15,812 bases of DNA from VMDJ01 sp965659945 (GCA_965659945.1 CBFHYJ010000039.1:1-15812); one strand, 5' to 3'. Numbered from the stretch's first letter, positions 6,739 through 14,094 are shown. Notes: generated from the sequence alone by a model not told the origin. Program-made: numbers and translations.

Positions 6739-8060
6739 TGCTGCGCTCCTGTTTGCTCTGGGTCAAGACGTGCAATGGTTAAGTTCCTCTCGATCAGATA
6801 CTTCTTCGCCACCGCTTGAACTTGCTCAGGAGTAACCTTCTTTAAGTTCTCGATCTCGACATTCACCAAACGCCAATCCAAGCCAATCGAATCTAGGCTC
6901 CCTAATTCCATCGCTTGTGACATAAGTGAATCTGCAGCAAAAACTTTTTGAGCCACCGCTTGAGTGACGACACGCTGAAGCTCATCACTGGAGATAGGCG
7001 AATCATGCAAATGCTTTACTTGCTCAAGCAAAGCCTGCTCGATCTGATCGAGGTTAACGCCCTCGTTTGGTACACCATCCATCAAAAACATACTCGGCAG
7101 ACGCGAATAGGCATCGTAGGACGCCCCTGCAGAGGCAGCGAGCTTTTGCTCACGCACCATCTCACTTGTCAGGCGTGCACTATCACCGCCATCCAAAATG
7201 CTAGATAACACTGCGAGCGCATACGGCTCCCATTCTTCCGCACCACTTCCAATCACCGGCACCTTGTAGCCCATCAATAAATAAGGCTGCTTTGCAGGCA
7301 CTGATACATTCACACGCGTCAGGCCACGTTGAGGTGGCTCAGGTGTTTCTTTTAGCTGTGGCACATCCCCACGTGGGATCGGAGCAAAATGTTTTTTAGC
7401 CATCGCTACAACGTCAGCGCCTTCAACATCACCAACAACAACCAGGGTCGCGTTATTAGGTTGATACCACATGTCATACCAACGCTTAAGGTCTTCAACT
7501 TTCATTTGCTCAAGGTCGTTCATCCAGCCGATCACTGGGTTTTGGTAAGACGATGCACGATAGGCCGTCGACATTAACTGCTCGTACAACAAGCCTGTTG
7601 GCTTATCGTCAGTCCGCAAGCGACGCTCCTCTTTTACGACTTCAAGCTCACGTACAAATTCGTCGTTATTCAGCGTCATATTGCGCATACGATCTGCTTC
7701 GAGCTCGAGTGCTTTATCTAGGTGTTCAACTGCGAGTGTTTCAAAGTAAGCAGTGTAATCACGACTTGTGAAAGCATTCTCACTACCTCCCAGCGCGGAG
7801 ATAGTGCGCGAAAATTCACCTGGCTCGGTATGTTTGGTACCGCGGAACATCATGTGCTCGAGCACATGCGACAAGCCGGTTGAACCTGGCTCTTCATAAC
7901 TACCGCCGATGCGATACCACACCATCGACACCACAATTGGTGCACGTGCATCACGCTTTACCAACACGCGCATGCCGTTATCTAAAGTTACTTCGGTCAC
8001 GCTGGCATGAGCCGAGCCTAAAAACGCCAAGGCGAGCACTAAACTGGTCAAAAATCGCAA
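6735..8060 (-). CDS. M16 family zinc metallopeptidase, exported, catalytic subunit
   Basis: Predicted periplasmic peptidase of 441 residues. Counting from the chosen start, the inverted zinc motif HVLEH gives His65, Glu68 and His69, and the third ligand is a glutamate in EVVKEERRLR about 75 residues later. The signal peptide is RFLTSLVLALAFLGSAHA. I place the start at a TTG (8058-8060) because AAGGAGG lies 6 bases before it and it gives a clean signal peptide. The open frame runs on to 8186, but that extension is low in family resemblance. It is the first gene of the leftward group, overlaps the second M16 gene by 4 bases, and is divergent from ftsY. Confidence 0.93.
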   Translation of the reverse strand: MRFLTSLVLALAFLGSAHASVTEVTLDNGMRVLVKRDARAPIVVSMVWYRIGGSYEEPGSTGLSHVLEHMMFRGTKHTEPGEFSRTISALGGSENAFTSRDYTAYFETLAVEHLDKALELEADRMRNMTLNNDEFVRELEVVKEERRLRTDDKPTGLLYEQLMSTAYRASSYQNPVIGWMNDLEQMKVEDLKRWYDMWYQPNNATLVVVGDVEGADVVAMAKKHFAPIPRGDVPQLKETPEPPQRGLTRVNVSVPAKQPYLLMGYKVPVIGSGAEEWEPYALAVLSSILDGGDSARLTSEMVREQKLAASAGASYDAYSRLPSMFLMDGVPNEGVNLDQIEQALLEQVKHLHDSPISSDELQRVVTQAVAQKVFAADSLMSQAMELGSLDSIGLDWRLVNVEIENLKKVTPEQVQAVAKKYLIERNLTIARLDPEQTGAQQ

Positions 8061-8066
8061 ATCAAA

Positions 8067-8073
8067 CCTCCTT
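8067..8073 (-). promoter_or_regulatory. Ribosome binding site deciding the M16 TTG start
   Basis: The minus strand reads AAGGAGG, an almost complete anti-16S match, 6 bases before TTG at 8060. No comparable site supports an upstream ATG or GTG, so this decides the start of the catalytic M16 gene. Confidence 0.85.
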
Positions 8074-8245
8074 TCTCTGCGATATCCCCTATAGGACAGC
8101 GACGCCCCAGGGTAGCGATGATAGGATGCGCTCAACAAAAGCACTCCCGCATCGAATGCAATCTCAGCATTCTTTCGGAACCCCATGAGTGACGCAACTG
8201 ATTAGAGGAATTGTTGACGTAAACAGTTCCCAACTCGGAACCCCC

Positions 8246-9223
8246 ATGTTTGGATTTGGCAAGAAAAAACAGAACGAACCGAGCGCTGAACAAGACACCG
8301 CACAACCCGGCTTCTTCGAGCGACTCAAGCAAGGACTGGCTCGCAGCCGCAGTACTTTCAGTGATGGCCTGGCCGATCTGGTGCTTGGCAAAAAGAAGAT
8401 CGACGATGATCTCCTCGAAGAGCTCGAGACCTTATTACTTACTGCTGACGTGGGTGTTGAGACCACACAACGCATCATTAACGATCTCACCGATCGAGTA
8501 AAACGCAAAACACTCTCTGACCCCGCCGCGCTGAGCGAGGTTCTCCAAGCCCAACTGGTAGAGATTCTTAAGCAATGCGAATGCCCCGTGGTCGAGCCCC
8601 AGCCAGGCAAGCCTCAAGTCATCCTCATGGTCGGTATTAATGGCGCAGGCAAAACCACCACCATTGGCAAGCTGGCCAAAAAACTGCAAAACGACGGCCA
8701 AAAAGTCATGTTGGCCGCGGGTGATACCTTCCGCGCGGCAGCCGTTGAGCAACTTCAGACCTGGGGTGAGCGCAATAACATCCCGGTAATTGCTCAGGCG
8801 ACAGGGGCTGACTCCGCCTCGGTGATTTTTGACGCCTTGCAAGCTGCCCAAGCTCGCGGAATGGATGTACTGATCGCTGATACCGCAGGTCGTCTGCATA
8901 CCAAAGACAACCTGATGGATGAGCTCTCCAAAATTGCACGCGTGATGAAAAAGCTCGATGAGGATGCACCTCATGAAGTGATGCTCGTCGTTGACGCGGG
9001 CACAGGTCAAAACGCGATCAACCAAGCTGAACAGTTTTTCAAAGCCGTTGGCCTTACCGGCATTACCTTGAGCAAGCTGGATGGCACAGCAAAAGGTGGC
9101 ATCGTATTTGCCATCGCTGAACGCGTTGGCGTACCGATTCGCTTCATTGGTGTTGGTGAAGGCATTGATGACCTTCGTCCTTTCGATGCAAAAGAGTTTG
9201 TAAAAGCCTTGTTTGAAAAATAA
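8246..9223 (+). CDS. ftsY: Signal recognition particle receptor FtsY
   Basis: SRP-family GTPase that docks ribosome-SRP complexes at the inner membrane. From ATG 8246 the protein is 325 residues, with a short charged N-terminal region (FGFGKKKQNEPSAEQ), then the N domain (about 25-110) and G domain. G-domain motifs are GINGAGKTTT (130-139), DTFRAAAVEQL (160-170), DTAGR (212-216) and TLSKLDGTAKGG (274-285). E. coli FtsY is about 497 residues, so the acidic A domain is mostly absent here. An in-frame GTG at 8189 would add 19 residues, but these show no family resemblance. No strong ribosome site precedes 8246. It heads the ftsY-ftsE-ftsX run, with only 2 bases before ftsE. Confidence 0.97.
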   Translation: MFGFGKKKQNEPSAEQDTAQPGFFERLKQGLARSRSTFSDGLADLVLGKKKIDDDLLEELETLLLTADVGVETTQRIINDLTDRVKRKTLSDPAALSEVLQAQLVEILKQCECPVVEPQPGKPQVILMVGINGAGKTTTIGKLAKKLQNDGQKVMLAAGDTFRAAAVEQLQTWGERNNIPVIAQATGADSASVIFDALQAAQARGMDVLIADTAGRLHTKDNLMDELSKIARVMKKLDEDAPHEVMLVVDAGTGQNAINQAEQFFKAVGLTGITLSKLDGTAKGGIVFAIAERVGVPIRFIGVGEGIDDLRPFDAKEFVKALFEK

Positions 9224-9225
9224 GC

Positions 9226-9897
9226 ATGATCCTTTTCGACAACGTTGCTAAGCGCTATGCCACAGGACAAGAAGGCCTAAGCGATACCAGCTTCTTCATT
9301 GATGCTGGAAAAATGGCATTTCTCACTGGCCACTCTGGCGCAGGTAAAAGCACTCTGCTTCGTTTGATTGGTTGTTTGGAGCGCCCAACACGCGGCCAAG
9401 TTTGGGTGAACGATCGCAACCTGAATAAGCTCAGCAATAGCCAAATCCCGTATCACCGTCGCGATGTCGGCATGATCTTTCAAGACCACCGCCTGCTGCA
9501 CGATCGTACTGTGTTCGACAATGTCGCTTTACCCCTAGTCGTAGCTGGCGCTAGCCCTAGCGAGATTAAACGACGTGTAAGTGCCGCCTTAGATAAGGTA
9601 GGTCTACTGCACAAAGAACGCAGCATGCCCTTAACCCTATCCGGTGGTGAGCAACAGCGCGTCGGTATTGCTCGCGCTGTGGTGAGTAAGCCAAAGGTAC
9701 TACTTGCTGACGAACCGACAGGCAACCTCGATCCCGAACTATCCAAAGAAATCATGGAGCTATTCATGGAGTTCAACCGGGTAGGCGTGACACTACTTAT
9801 CGCAACGCACGACATCGCGCTCATCCTCAGCATGTCTCAACGCATTATCAAACTCGACAAAGGCCGCATCATGGCAGATGGCTGGGCGCGCAAATGA
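9226..9897 (+). CDS. ftsE: Cell division ATP-binding protein FtsE
   Basis: ABC ATPase that works with FtsX at the division ring to regulate septal peptidoglycan hydrolases. The 223-residue product has Walker A GHSGAGKST (35-43), Q-loop IFQDHRLL (84-91), signature LSGGEQQR (138-145), Walker B VLLADEP (158-164, catalytic Glu163) and switch His195. Length is typical. It starts 2 bases after the ftsY stop without a clear ribosome site, suggesting translational coupling, and overlaps ftsX by 4 bases (ATGA). Confidence 0.98.
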   Translation: MILFDNVAKRYATGQEGLSDTSFFIDAGKMAFLTGHSGAGKSTLLRLIGCLERPTRGQVWVNDRNLNKLSNSQIPYHRRDVGMIFQDHRLLHDRTVFDNVALPLVVAGASPSEIKRRVSAALDKVGLLHKERSMPLTLSGGEQQRVGIARAVVSKPKVLLADEPTGNLDPELSKEIMELFMEFNRVGVTLLIATHDIALILSMSQRIIKLDKGRIMADGWARK

Positions 9898-10844
9898 AGC
9901 CATCCAAGCGCAACGAGAAACCGAACTTCATCAGTATCTGGGCAATGCGCCATGCGCAAACGGCCGTCACCGCGCTCGGTCGCTTACTGTTAAATCCATT
10001 AAGCAATGGCATGACCTTAGCCGTTATTGCGATTGCGATTGCACTTCCGACCACCCTGTACGTGATGATTGATAACGTGCGAGGTTTATCCGATGAATGG
10101 CAGGGCGCATCGAGTATTACGCTATTCCTAAAAACCGATATTAATGACACCCAAGCTAAAGCCATAGAGCTGCGCGTGGCGGCTTTTGACAGCGTGGCAA
10201 ACACACAACTGATCACCAAGGCACAGGCACTAAAAGAGTTCAAAGAGCGCTCGGGCTTTGGTGCCGCACTCGATCTACTTAAAAACAACCCGCTTCCCAA
10301 CGTAATCGTGATCACTCCCAATGAGGCGAGTAGCTCACCGATGGCTGCTAAGCAGCTACTCAGTCAACTGAATACGTTTCGAGAGGTCGATTCCGCTCAA
10401 CTTGATTTGGAATGGGTACAACGCCTCGAAGCGATCACCGGATTGTTTATCCGCGGCGTACTCGTTCTTGCAGCCCTGTTAGGTGCCGGTGTTTTGCTGA
10501 TTGTGGGTAACACTATCCGTCTCGAGGTACAGCACCGTCACAGCGAGATTGAGATCATGAAACTGGTTGGCGCTACCGACCGCTTCATTCGTCGACCTTT
10601 CCTCTATGAGGGGCTCTGGTACGGCTTTCTTGGGGGTATCGCCGCACTGATCATGAGCATCATCGCCTTGTGGCTGCTGTCCGGCCCGGTGGAGCAGATC
10701 AGCGGTCTCTACAACAGCAAATTCGCCCTCGACTGGCTCTCTGATGAGGCATTTTTACTGGTTTTCTTTGGCAGCCCACTGCTTGGGCTGGGTGGCGCCT
10801 TACTCGCCCTGACCCGCCATCTCCGGATGATCCAGCCTGACTAG
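9894..10844 (+). CDS. ftsX: Cell division protein FtsX
   Basis: Inner-membrane partner of FtsE. Of the 316 residues, TM1 is at about 39-58, followed by a periplasmic domain (about 60-180) that in the family contacts hydrolase activators such as EnvC. TM2 is about 183-207, TM3 about 240-263 and TM4 about 286-307. The cytoplasmic loop after TM2 (RHSEIEIMKLVGAT) is the conserved FtsX block. It is shorter than E. coli FtsX (352) mainly at the cytoplasmic N-terminus. The start overlaps the ftsE stop. rpoH follows after 79 bases. Confidence 0.97.
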   Translation: MKPSKRNEKPNFISIWAMRHAQTAVTALGRLLLNPLSNGMTLAVIAIAIALPTTLYVMIDNVRGLSDEWQGASSITLFLKTDINDTQAKAIELRVAAFDSVANTQLITKAQALKEFKERSGFGAALDLLKNNPLPNVIVITPNEASSSPMAAKQLLSQLNTFREVDSAQLDLEWVQRLEAITGLFIRGVLVLAALLGAGVLLIVGNTIRLEVQHRHSEIEIMKLVGATDRFIRRPFLYEGLWYGFLGGIAALIMSIIALWLLSGPVEQISGLYNSKFALDWLSDEAFLLVFFGSPLLGLGGALLALTRHLRMIQPD

Positions 10845-10871
10845 GAAAATCACCGAAAAACCTTAACTTAT

Positions 10872-10899
10872 GGAACTTTTTGACGACTTGGCACTCATA
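10872..10899 (+). promoter_or_regulatory. Sigma-E-like promoter for rpoH
   Basis: GGAACTT (10872-10878), a 16-base spacer, then TCATA (10895-10899). The -35 box is the extracytoplasmic stress sigma-E consensus. The GAACTT-to--10 spacing equals that remembered for the E. coli rpoH P3 promoter, whose -10 is TCTGA. The -10 here is a weaker match. It would place the transcription start near 10906, inside the CIRCE element. Confidence 0.5.
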
Positions 10900-10914
10900 T
10901 GCTGAGAGTGCTAA
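10888..10914 (+). promoter_or_regulatory. CIRCE operator (HrcA site) upstream of rpoH
   Basis: TTGGCACTC (10888-10896), 9-base spacer, GAGTGCTAA (10906-10914). The consensus is TTAGCACTC-N9-GAGTGCTAA, so 17 of 18 arm bases match and the spacer is exact. CIRCE is the operator of the heat-shock repressor HrcA. It ends 9 bases before the rpoH ATG and overlaps the predicted promoters, so HrcA binding would block transcription. No hrcA gene is in the window. Confidence 0.8.
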
Positions 10915-10917
10915 TCT
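10888..10917 (+). promoter_or_regulatory. Possible sigma-70-type promoter within the CIRCE element
   Basis: TTGGCA (10888-10893), 18-base spacer, TAATCT (10912-10917). The -35 is good and the -10 is weak (conserved T, A and final T only). If used, transcription would start close to the ATG at 10924 and give an almost leaderless message. This is a weak call. Confidence 0.25.
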
Positions 10918-10923
10918 ATAGCC

Positions 10924-11793
10924 ATGAAAGAAGGAAATAACACCATTACAACTGCTCTAGCAATACCGCATACCTTGCCGACAGGCAGTATGGAAGCGTA
11001 CGTCAGTGCTGCGTTCCAGTTGCCAATGCTGACAGCCGAACGCGAGCGCGAACTTGCCCTGCAACTGCGTGATGAACAGAACCTTGAAGCTGCGCGCGAA
11101 TTGGTTATGTCTCATCTACGTTTTGTGGTACGTATCGCTCGTGGCTACAGCGGTTATGGCCTATCTCAGAACGACTTGGTTCAAGAAGGTACTGTGGGTC
11201 TGATGAAAGCGGTTCGCCGTTTCGATCCTGACGTGGGCGTTCGCCTCGTGTCATTCGCGGTACATTGGATCAAAGCCGAGATGCACGAGTTCATTATTCG
11301 CAACTGGCGCATCGTAAAAGTTGCTACAACCAAAGCTCAACGTAAATTGTTCTTCAACTTACGAAGCTCTAAAAAGCGTTTGGGCTGGTTCTCTCAAGAA
11401 GAGATCGAAGGTGTTGCGCAAGACTTAGGCGTTAAACCAGAAACCGTTGTCGAAATGGAAGCTCGAATGAGCAACCATGATGTTGCGTTTGAAGCGCCGG
11501 ATGACGATGAAGAAGCAGCGAGCTTTGCACCTGCTGCTTACCTCACCGACATGCGTCATGAGCCTGCAGCACAAATCGAAGCTGAGGATACTGAACAGCA
11601 GCAACAAACAGCACTAACCAATGCGATTGCTGAATTAGACGAGCGTAGCCGTGACATCCTAGAGCGTCGCTGGTTGACTGATAACAAAGAAACTCTGCAT
11701 GACCTTGCGGATGAATACGGCGTTTCAGCAGAGCGTATCCGTCAGATCGAGAATGCGGCTATGAAGAAGCTACGTACTGCGCTGGCAGCCTGA
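10924..11793 (+). CDS. rpoH: RNA polymerase heat-shock sigma factor RpoH (sigma-32)
   Basis: Directs RNA polymerase to heat-shock promoters. The 289-residue product has region 2 (SHLRFVVRIARGYSGYGL, then VQEGTVGLMKAVRRFDP and VGVRLVSFAVHWIKAE), with NWRIVKVATTKAQRK at 127-141. The RpoH box QRKLFFNLR (139-147) separates sigma-32 from other sigma factors. An acidic linker lies at about 190-228, and the region 4.2 helix-turn-helix at about 257-279 contains YGVSAERIRQIE. Length fits the family (E. coli 284). No Shine-Dalgarno sequence precedes the ATG. A CIRCE operator and sigma-E-like promoter lie directly upstream. It follows ftsX but probably has its own promoter. Confidence 0.98.
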   Translation: MKEGNNTITTALAIPHTLPTGSMEAYVSAAFQLPMLTAERERELALQLRDEQNLEAARELVMSHLRFVVRIARGYSGYGLSQNDLVQEGTVGLMKAVRRFDPDVGVRLVSFAVHWIKAEMHEFIIRNWRIVKVATTKAQRKLFFNLRSSKKRLGWFSQEEIEGVAQDLGVKPETVVEMEARMSNHDVAFEAPDDDEEAASFAPAAYLTDMRHEPAAQIEAEDTEQQQQTALTNAIAELDERSRDILERRWLTDNKETLHDLADEYGVSAERIRQIENAAMKKLRTALAA

Positions 11794-11814
11794 TCGCTTC
11801 AACAAAAACAAATG

Positions 11815-11837
11815 AACCGGCGCAAGCCGGTTTTTTT
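11815..11837 (+). terminator. Rho-independent terminator of rpoH
   Basis: Stem AACCGGC, loop GCAA, stem GCCGGTT, then a run of seven T. It lies 21 bases after the rpoH stop. The same 18-base hairpin core recurs at 15353-15370. Confidence 0.92.
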
Positions 11838-11848
11838 ATGTCCAAATC

Positions 11849-12331
11849 TCAGCAAGTTGAAAAATTCCACTCAACTTTATTATCAGCCGCATAGTCACTT
11901 ACCCAAAGCTTCAAAACCAAACGGGAAAATTCAGGATCATCAAACTTAATCACAAGCGTGTTTTCACGTATCAAGCGACCATCCTTTTCTGATACACAAA
12001 AACTATATTGATCACCCTCTCGAATCGCTGCATACGCAGCATTCAATTGATCTAGTCGTGATTGATACTGACTGTAGAGTGCATCACCATGCGCATTAAT
12101 AAAGACTTCATTTGTGGCTTCAGCCAATTCATCATTAGAAAACTCACGCAAATAATCTAGCTGTACACATTCACCACCCTGTTCATCGCGAAAATAGGCC
12201 GCGTTATACAACTTAATAAAACCCCAATAACATGCACGTGCCTCAGCGACTAATGAAGATGACGTCATGGTTGCCGCATGAGCCCCCGGTAACGACAAGC
12301 AAAATCCAAGAAACAAAAACCAGCTTTTCAT
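11849..12331 (-). CDS. Exported chalcone isomerase-like family protein
   Basis: The 160-residue precursor has a signal peptide (MKSWFLFLGFCLSLPGAHA) and is thus predicted periplasmic. The segment ACYWGFIKLYNAAYF followed by VQLDYLREFSNDELAEA resembles bacterial chalcone-isomerase-like proteins (Chalcone_3 type). Enzymatic activity is not established for these. Three cysteines lie in the mature part outside the leader (Cys34, one in GGECVQ, one in SFCVSEK) plus a C-terminal Cys160, so disulfides are possible. It is the last gene of a three-gene minus-strand run, 4 bases after the DUF3833 lipoprotein gene. The family assignment rests on pattern recall, not a search. Confidence 0.7.
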   Translation of the reverse strand: MKSWFLFLGFCLSLPGAHAATMTSSSLVAEARACYWGFIKLYNAAYFRDEQGGECVQLDYLREFSNDELAEATNEVFINAHGDALYSQYQSRLDQLNAAYAAIREGDQYSFCVSEKDGRLIRENTLVIKFDDPEFSRLVLKLWVSDYAADNKVEWNFSTC

Positions 12332-12335
12332 AAGA

Positions 12336-12866
12336 TCACTTCTTTAAGGCCAATGTGACCTCACCAATCGTAAAGCCAAACTTTTTTACCGTTGCTTTGT
12401 TGATCAACACACCATCCGGCTGCAAAAACATCCAATCATCAAACGTCAGATCAATAGTTGAATCGTCGTAAGGCGCACGCAAAACATAAGACCAGTTCAG
12501 CGCATTCCCTGCTGACAAACCTTTAGCCACACCGACAACATCAGACGCAGCACCCTCATAGACACCTTCTGCCAAGCGCTTTATCCGCCATATACGCTGT
12601 GATGTTTTTCCATCCGAATAAACAAAGTCTTCGGTCAACGTTAGCTCATCACCTTTAATCTCACCGATGATATCGACCGTAAACTGCTGCTTCACTTCAC
12701 CCGTAACCAGCTGAAAAATTCCCCACGCTTTTGTCTTACCGGAAAAGTATTCGAAAAGATCCAGCTTCGGCTGGTTTTCTTTGAATTGGTCGACGGTCGT
12801 AAAGGCACAACCCTGAAGCAAGAAGACTGAAAAAATAAGCACCCAACTACGCGTGAACTGTTTCAT
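12336..12866 (-). CDS. DUF3833 family lipoprotein
   Basis: The 176-residue product begins MKQFTRSWVLIFSVFLLQGC, a lipoprotein signal with lipid-acceptor Cys20. Ala at +2 suggests outer-membrane sorting. The body matches DUF3833: FEYFSGKTKAWGIFQ, TLTEDFVYSDGKTSQRIW, YEGAASDVVGVAKG and GNALNWSYVLR. The fold is probably lipocalin-like, but the function is unknown. The start at 12866 is preferred to an ATG 18 bases upstream because AGGAGG sits 6 bases before 12866 and would otherwise be inside the coding region. It overlaps the MFS gene by 20 bases and lies 4 bases before the CHI-like gene. Confidence 0.85.
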   Translation of the reverse strand: MKQFTRSWVLIFSVFLLQGCAFTTVDQFKENQPKLDLFEYFSGKTKAWGIFQLVTGEVKQQFTVDIIGEIKGDELTLTEDFVYSDGKTSQRIWRIKRLAEGVYEGAASDVVGVAKGLSAGNALNWSYVLRAPYDDSTIDLTFDDWMFLQPDGVLINKATVKKFGFTIGEVTLALKK

Positions 12867-14094
12867 CTTTTTCCTCCTGATCATCTAAAACCAACTTAGG
12901 CAAAAACATCCAGACAATAAACTTTAAACAAATTGGAATAGCGGCATAAAGTATTATCAACGTGCCTTCTCTTGCCTGAAGATCAGTTGCAATATCCAAC
13001 AATGGAAAACTGATACCCACAGCGGCCGCTAAGGCTAACTTACCCATCATGCCCCATAGGCCAAAACCGGATGCCTCTTGAGCGAAGCCCGATTGTTTCG
13101 AGTGGTCTTGCAACACCTTGGCTAATAAAGAGGAAGGCAGCGCCATATCCGCGCCCAAGCTCGCGCCAGTTATCACACAGACCCACCAGTACAACATCAG
13201 GTCTTCTTGACCAAGGATAAACACCGGAAGAAATCCCAAAATCGCGAGCAAAAGAGATAAACGCCATGCTGCAATCACACCCAAACGTTGTGCAATACGA
13301 TTCCATAATGGCAAGGTAAGCAGCCCAGATAAAAAGTAACTTAGCAGCAAAATACCCATTTCAGCATCAGACACGGCCACGATTTCTTCTGCGAACACAA
13401 TGAACAAAGTTGCCGGAATACCGGCGGCTAATGCATTTATAAAATGCAGACCTAGCAGCGGCTTAAGGCCAATGGAATATCGTAATAACGCCCAGTTGGA
13501 TATAGAGGTTGCCGATTGAGCAACGGTCGGTTGATTTGGCATCGTGACAATTAACATTGCAGCTAGTAACAAAAGCACGATAAAGAATTGTGACATCGCT
13601 TCTAAAGGCGAATTGGAAAATAACGCTACCGTGACAAGCGCAAGTAGACCACCCAATAAAACGCCAGACTCACGCCACAAAGCGACCTTACGACGCATTT
13701 GAGTATTCCTACCAATTTCGGAGCCCAATGCCAAATAAGGAATATTCAACATCGTCCAACCTAGGTATGTAGCTGTCACTGCCAATGCTAGGTAACTCAG
13801 TGAACTATCGGGAGTGGGATTAAAGAGATAAAACACGCCAACAATCAAAATGGGGATCGACATCATCATCCAATACTTAGGAGAAAGGCGTTTACGGAAT
13901 CTATCTTGCAACCACCCCATCAAAGGATCGGTCACCACATCAAGCAGCCGTGCGATAAAAATAACGATTCCTGCTGCTGTTAGCCCAATGGCTGATATTT
14001 CTGCATAAGTGATGGGCACATACACGTACAACGGCAAGCCCAAGAAAGCTATGGGCAGAGATATACCGGCATATCGAAGAAATAGAATATTCAT
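12847..14094 (-). CDS. MFS transporter, GPH/MFS_2-like
   Basis: Inner-membrane transporter of 415 residues with about 11-12 hydrophobic segments. The first cytoplasmic loop region reads RLLDVVTDPLMGWLQDRFRKR, the D-x3-DP-x2-G-x3-D-R signature of the glycoside-pentoside-hexuronide (MelB-like) branch. The second half repeats a similar pattern after LIVTMPNQP. The substrate is unknown; in this neighbourhood a lipid-related substrate is possible but unproven. I choose ATG 14094 because MNILFLRYAGISLP leads directly into TM1. A TTG at 14145 would add 17 poorly hydrophobic residues. No good ribosome site is visible, and an inverted repeat covers the start. It is the first gene of the MFS-DUF3833-CHI-like run. 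Confidence 0.88.
   Translation of the reverse strand: MNILFLRYAGISLPIAFLGLPLYVYVPITYAEISAIGLTAAGIVIFIARLLDVVTDPLMGWLQDRFRKRLSPKYWMMMSIPILIVGVFYLFNPTPDSSLSYLALAVTATYLGWTMLNIPYLALGSEIGRNTQMRRKVALWRESGVLLGGLLALVTVALFSNSPLEAMSQFFIVLLLLAAMLIVTMPNQPTVAQSATSISNWALLRYSIGLKPLLGLHFINALAAGIPATLFIVFAEEIVAVSDAEMGILLLSYFLSGLLTLPLWNRIAQRLGVIAAWRLSLLLAILGFLPVFILGQEDLMLYWWVCVITGASLGADMALPSSLLAKVLQDHSKQSGFAQEASGFGLWGMMGKLALAAAVGISFPLLDIATDLQAREGTLIILYAAIPICLKFIVWMFLPKLVLDDQEEKDETVHA
12873..12878 (-). promoter_or_regulatory. Ribosome binding site deciding the DUF3833 start
   Basis: The minus strand reads AGGAGG 6 bases before ATG 12866. It lies inside the 3' end of the MFS coding region and sets the lipoprotein start. 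Confidence 0.85.

Noticed and set aside
8181..8250. CCCCATG and CCCCCATGTT resemble the sigma-32 -10 box (CCCCATnT)
   Set aside because: The only -35-like sequence (GTTGACG) is about 22 bases away, far outside the sigma-32 spacing, and the second copy is the ftsY start itself.
8435..9025. Minus-strand 196-codon open frame
   Set aside because: Lies entirely opposite ftsY, whose GTPase motifs are complete. It is a shadow frame.
10889..10904. TGGCAC...TGC before rpoH as a sigma-54 (-24/-12) promoter
   Set aside because: The GG-to-GC distance is one base short of the strict sigma-54 spacing, and the symmetry is fully explained by CIRCE.
12867..12884. Upstream ATG for the DUF3833 lipoprotein
   Set aside because: It would place the AGGAGG ribosome site inside the coding sequence and push the lipobox away from the N-terminus.
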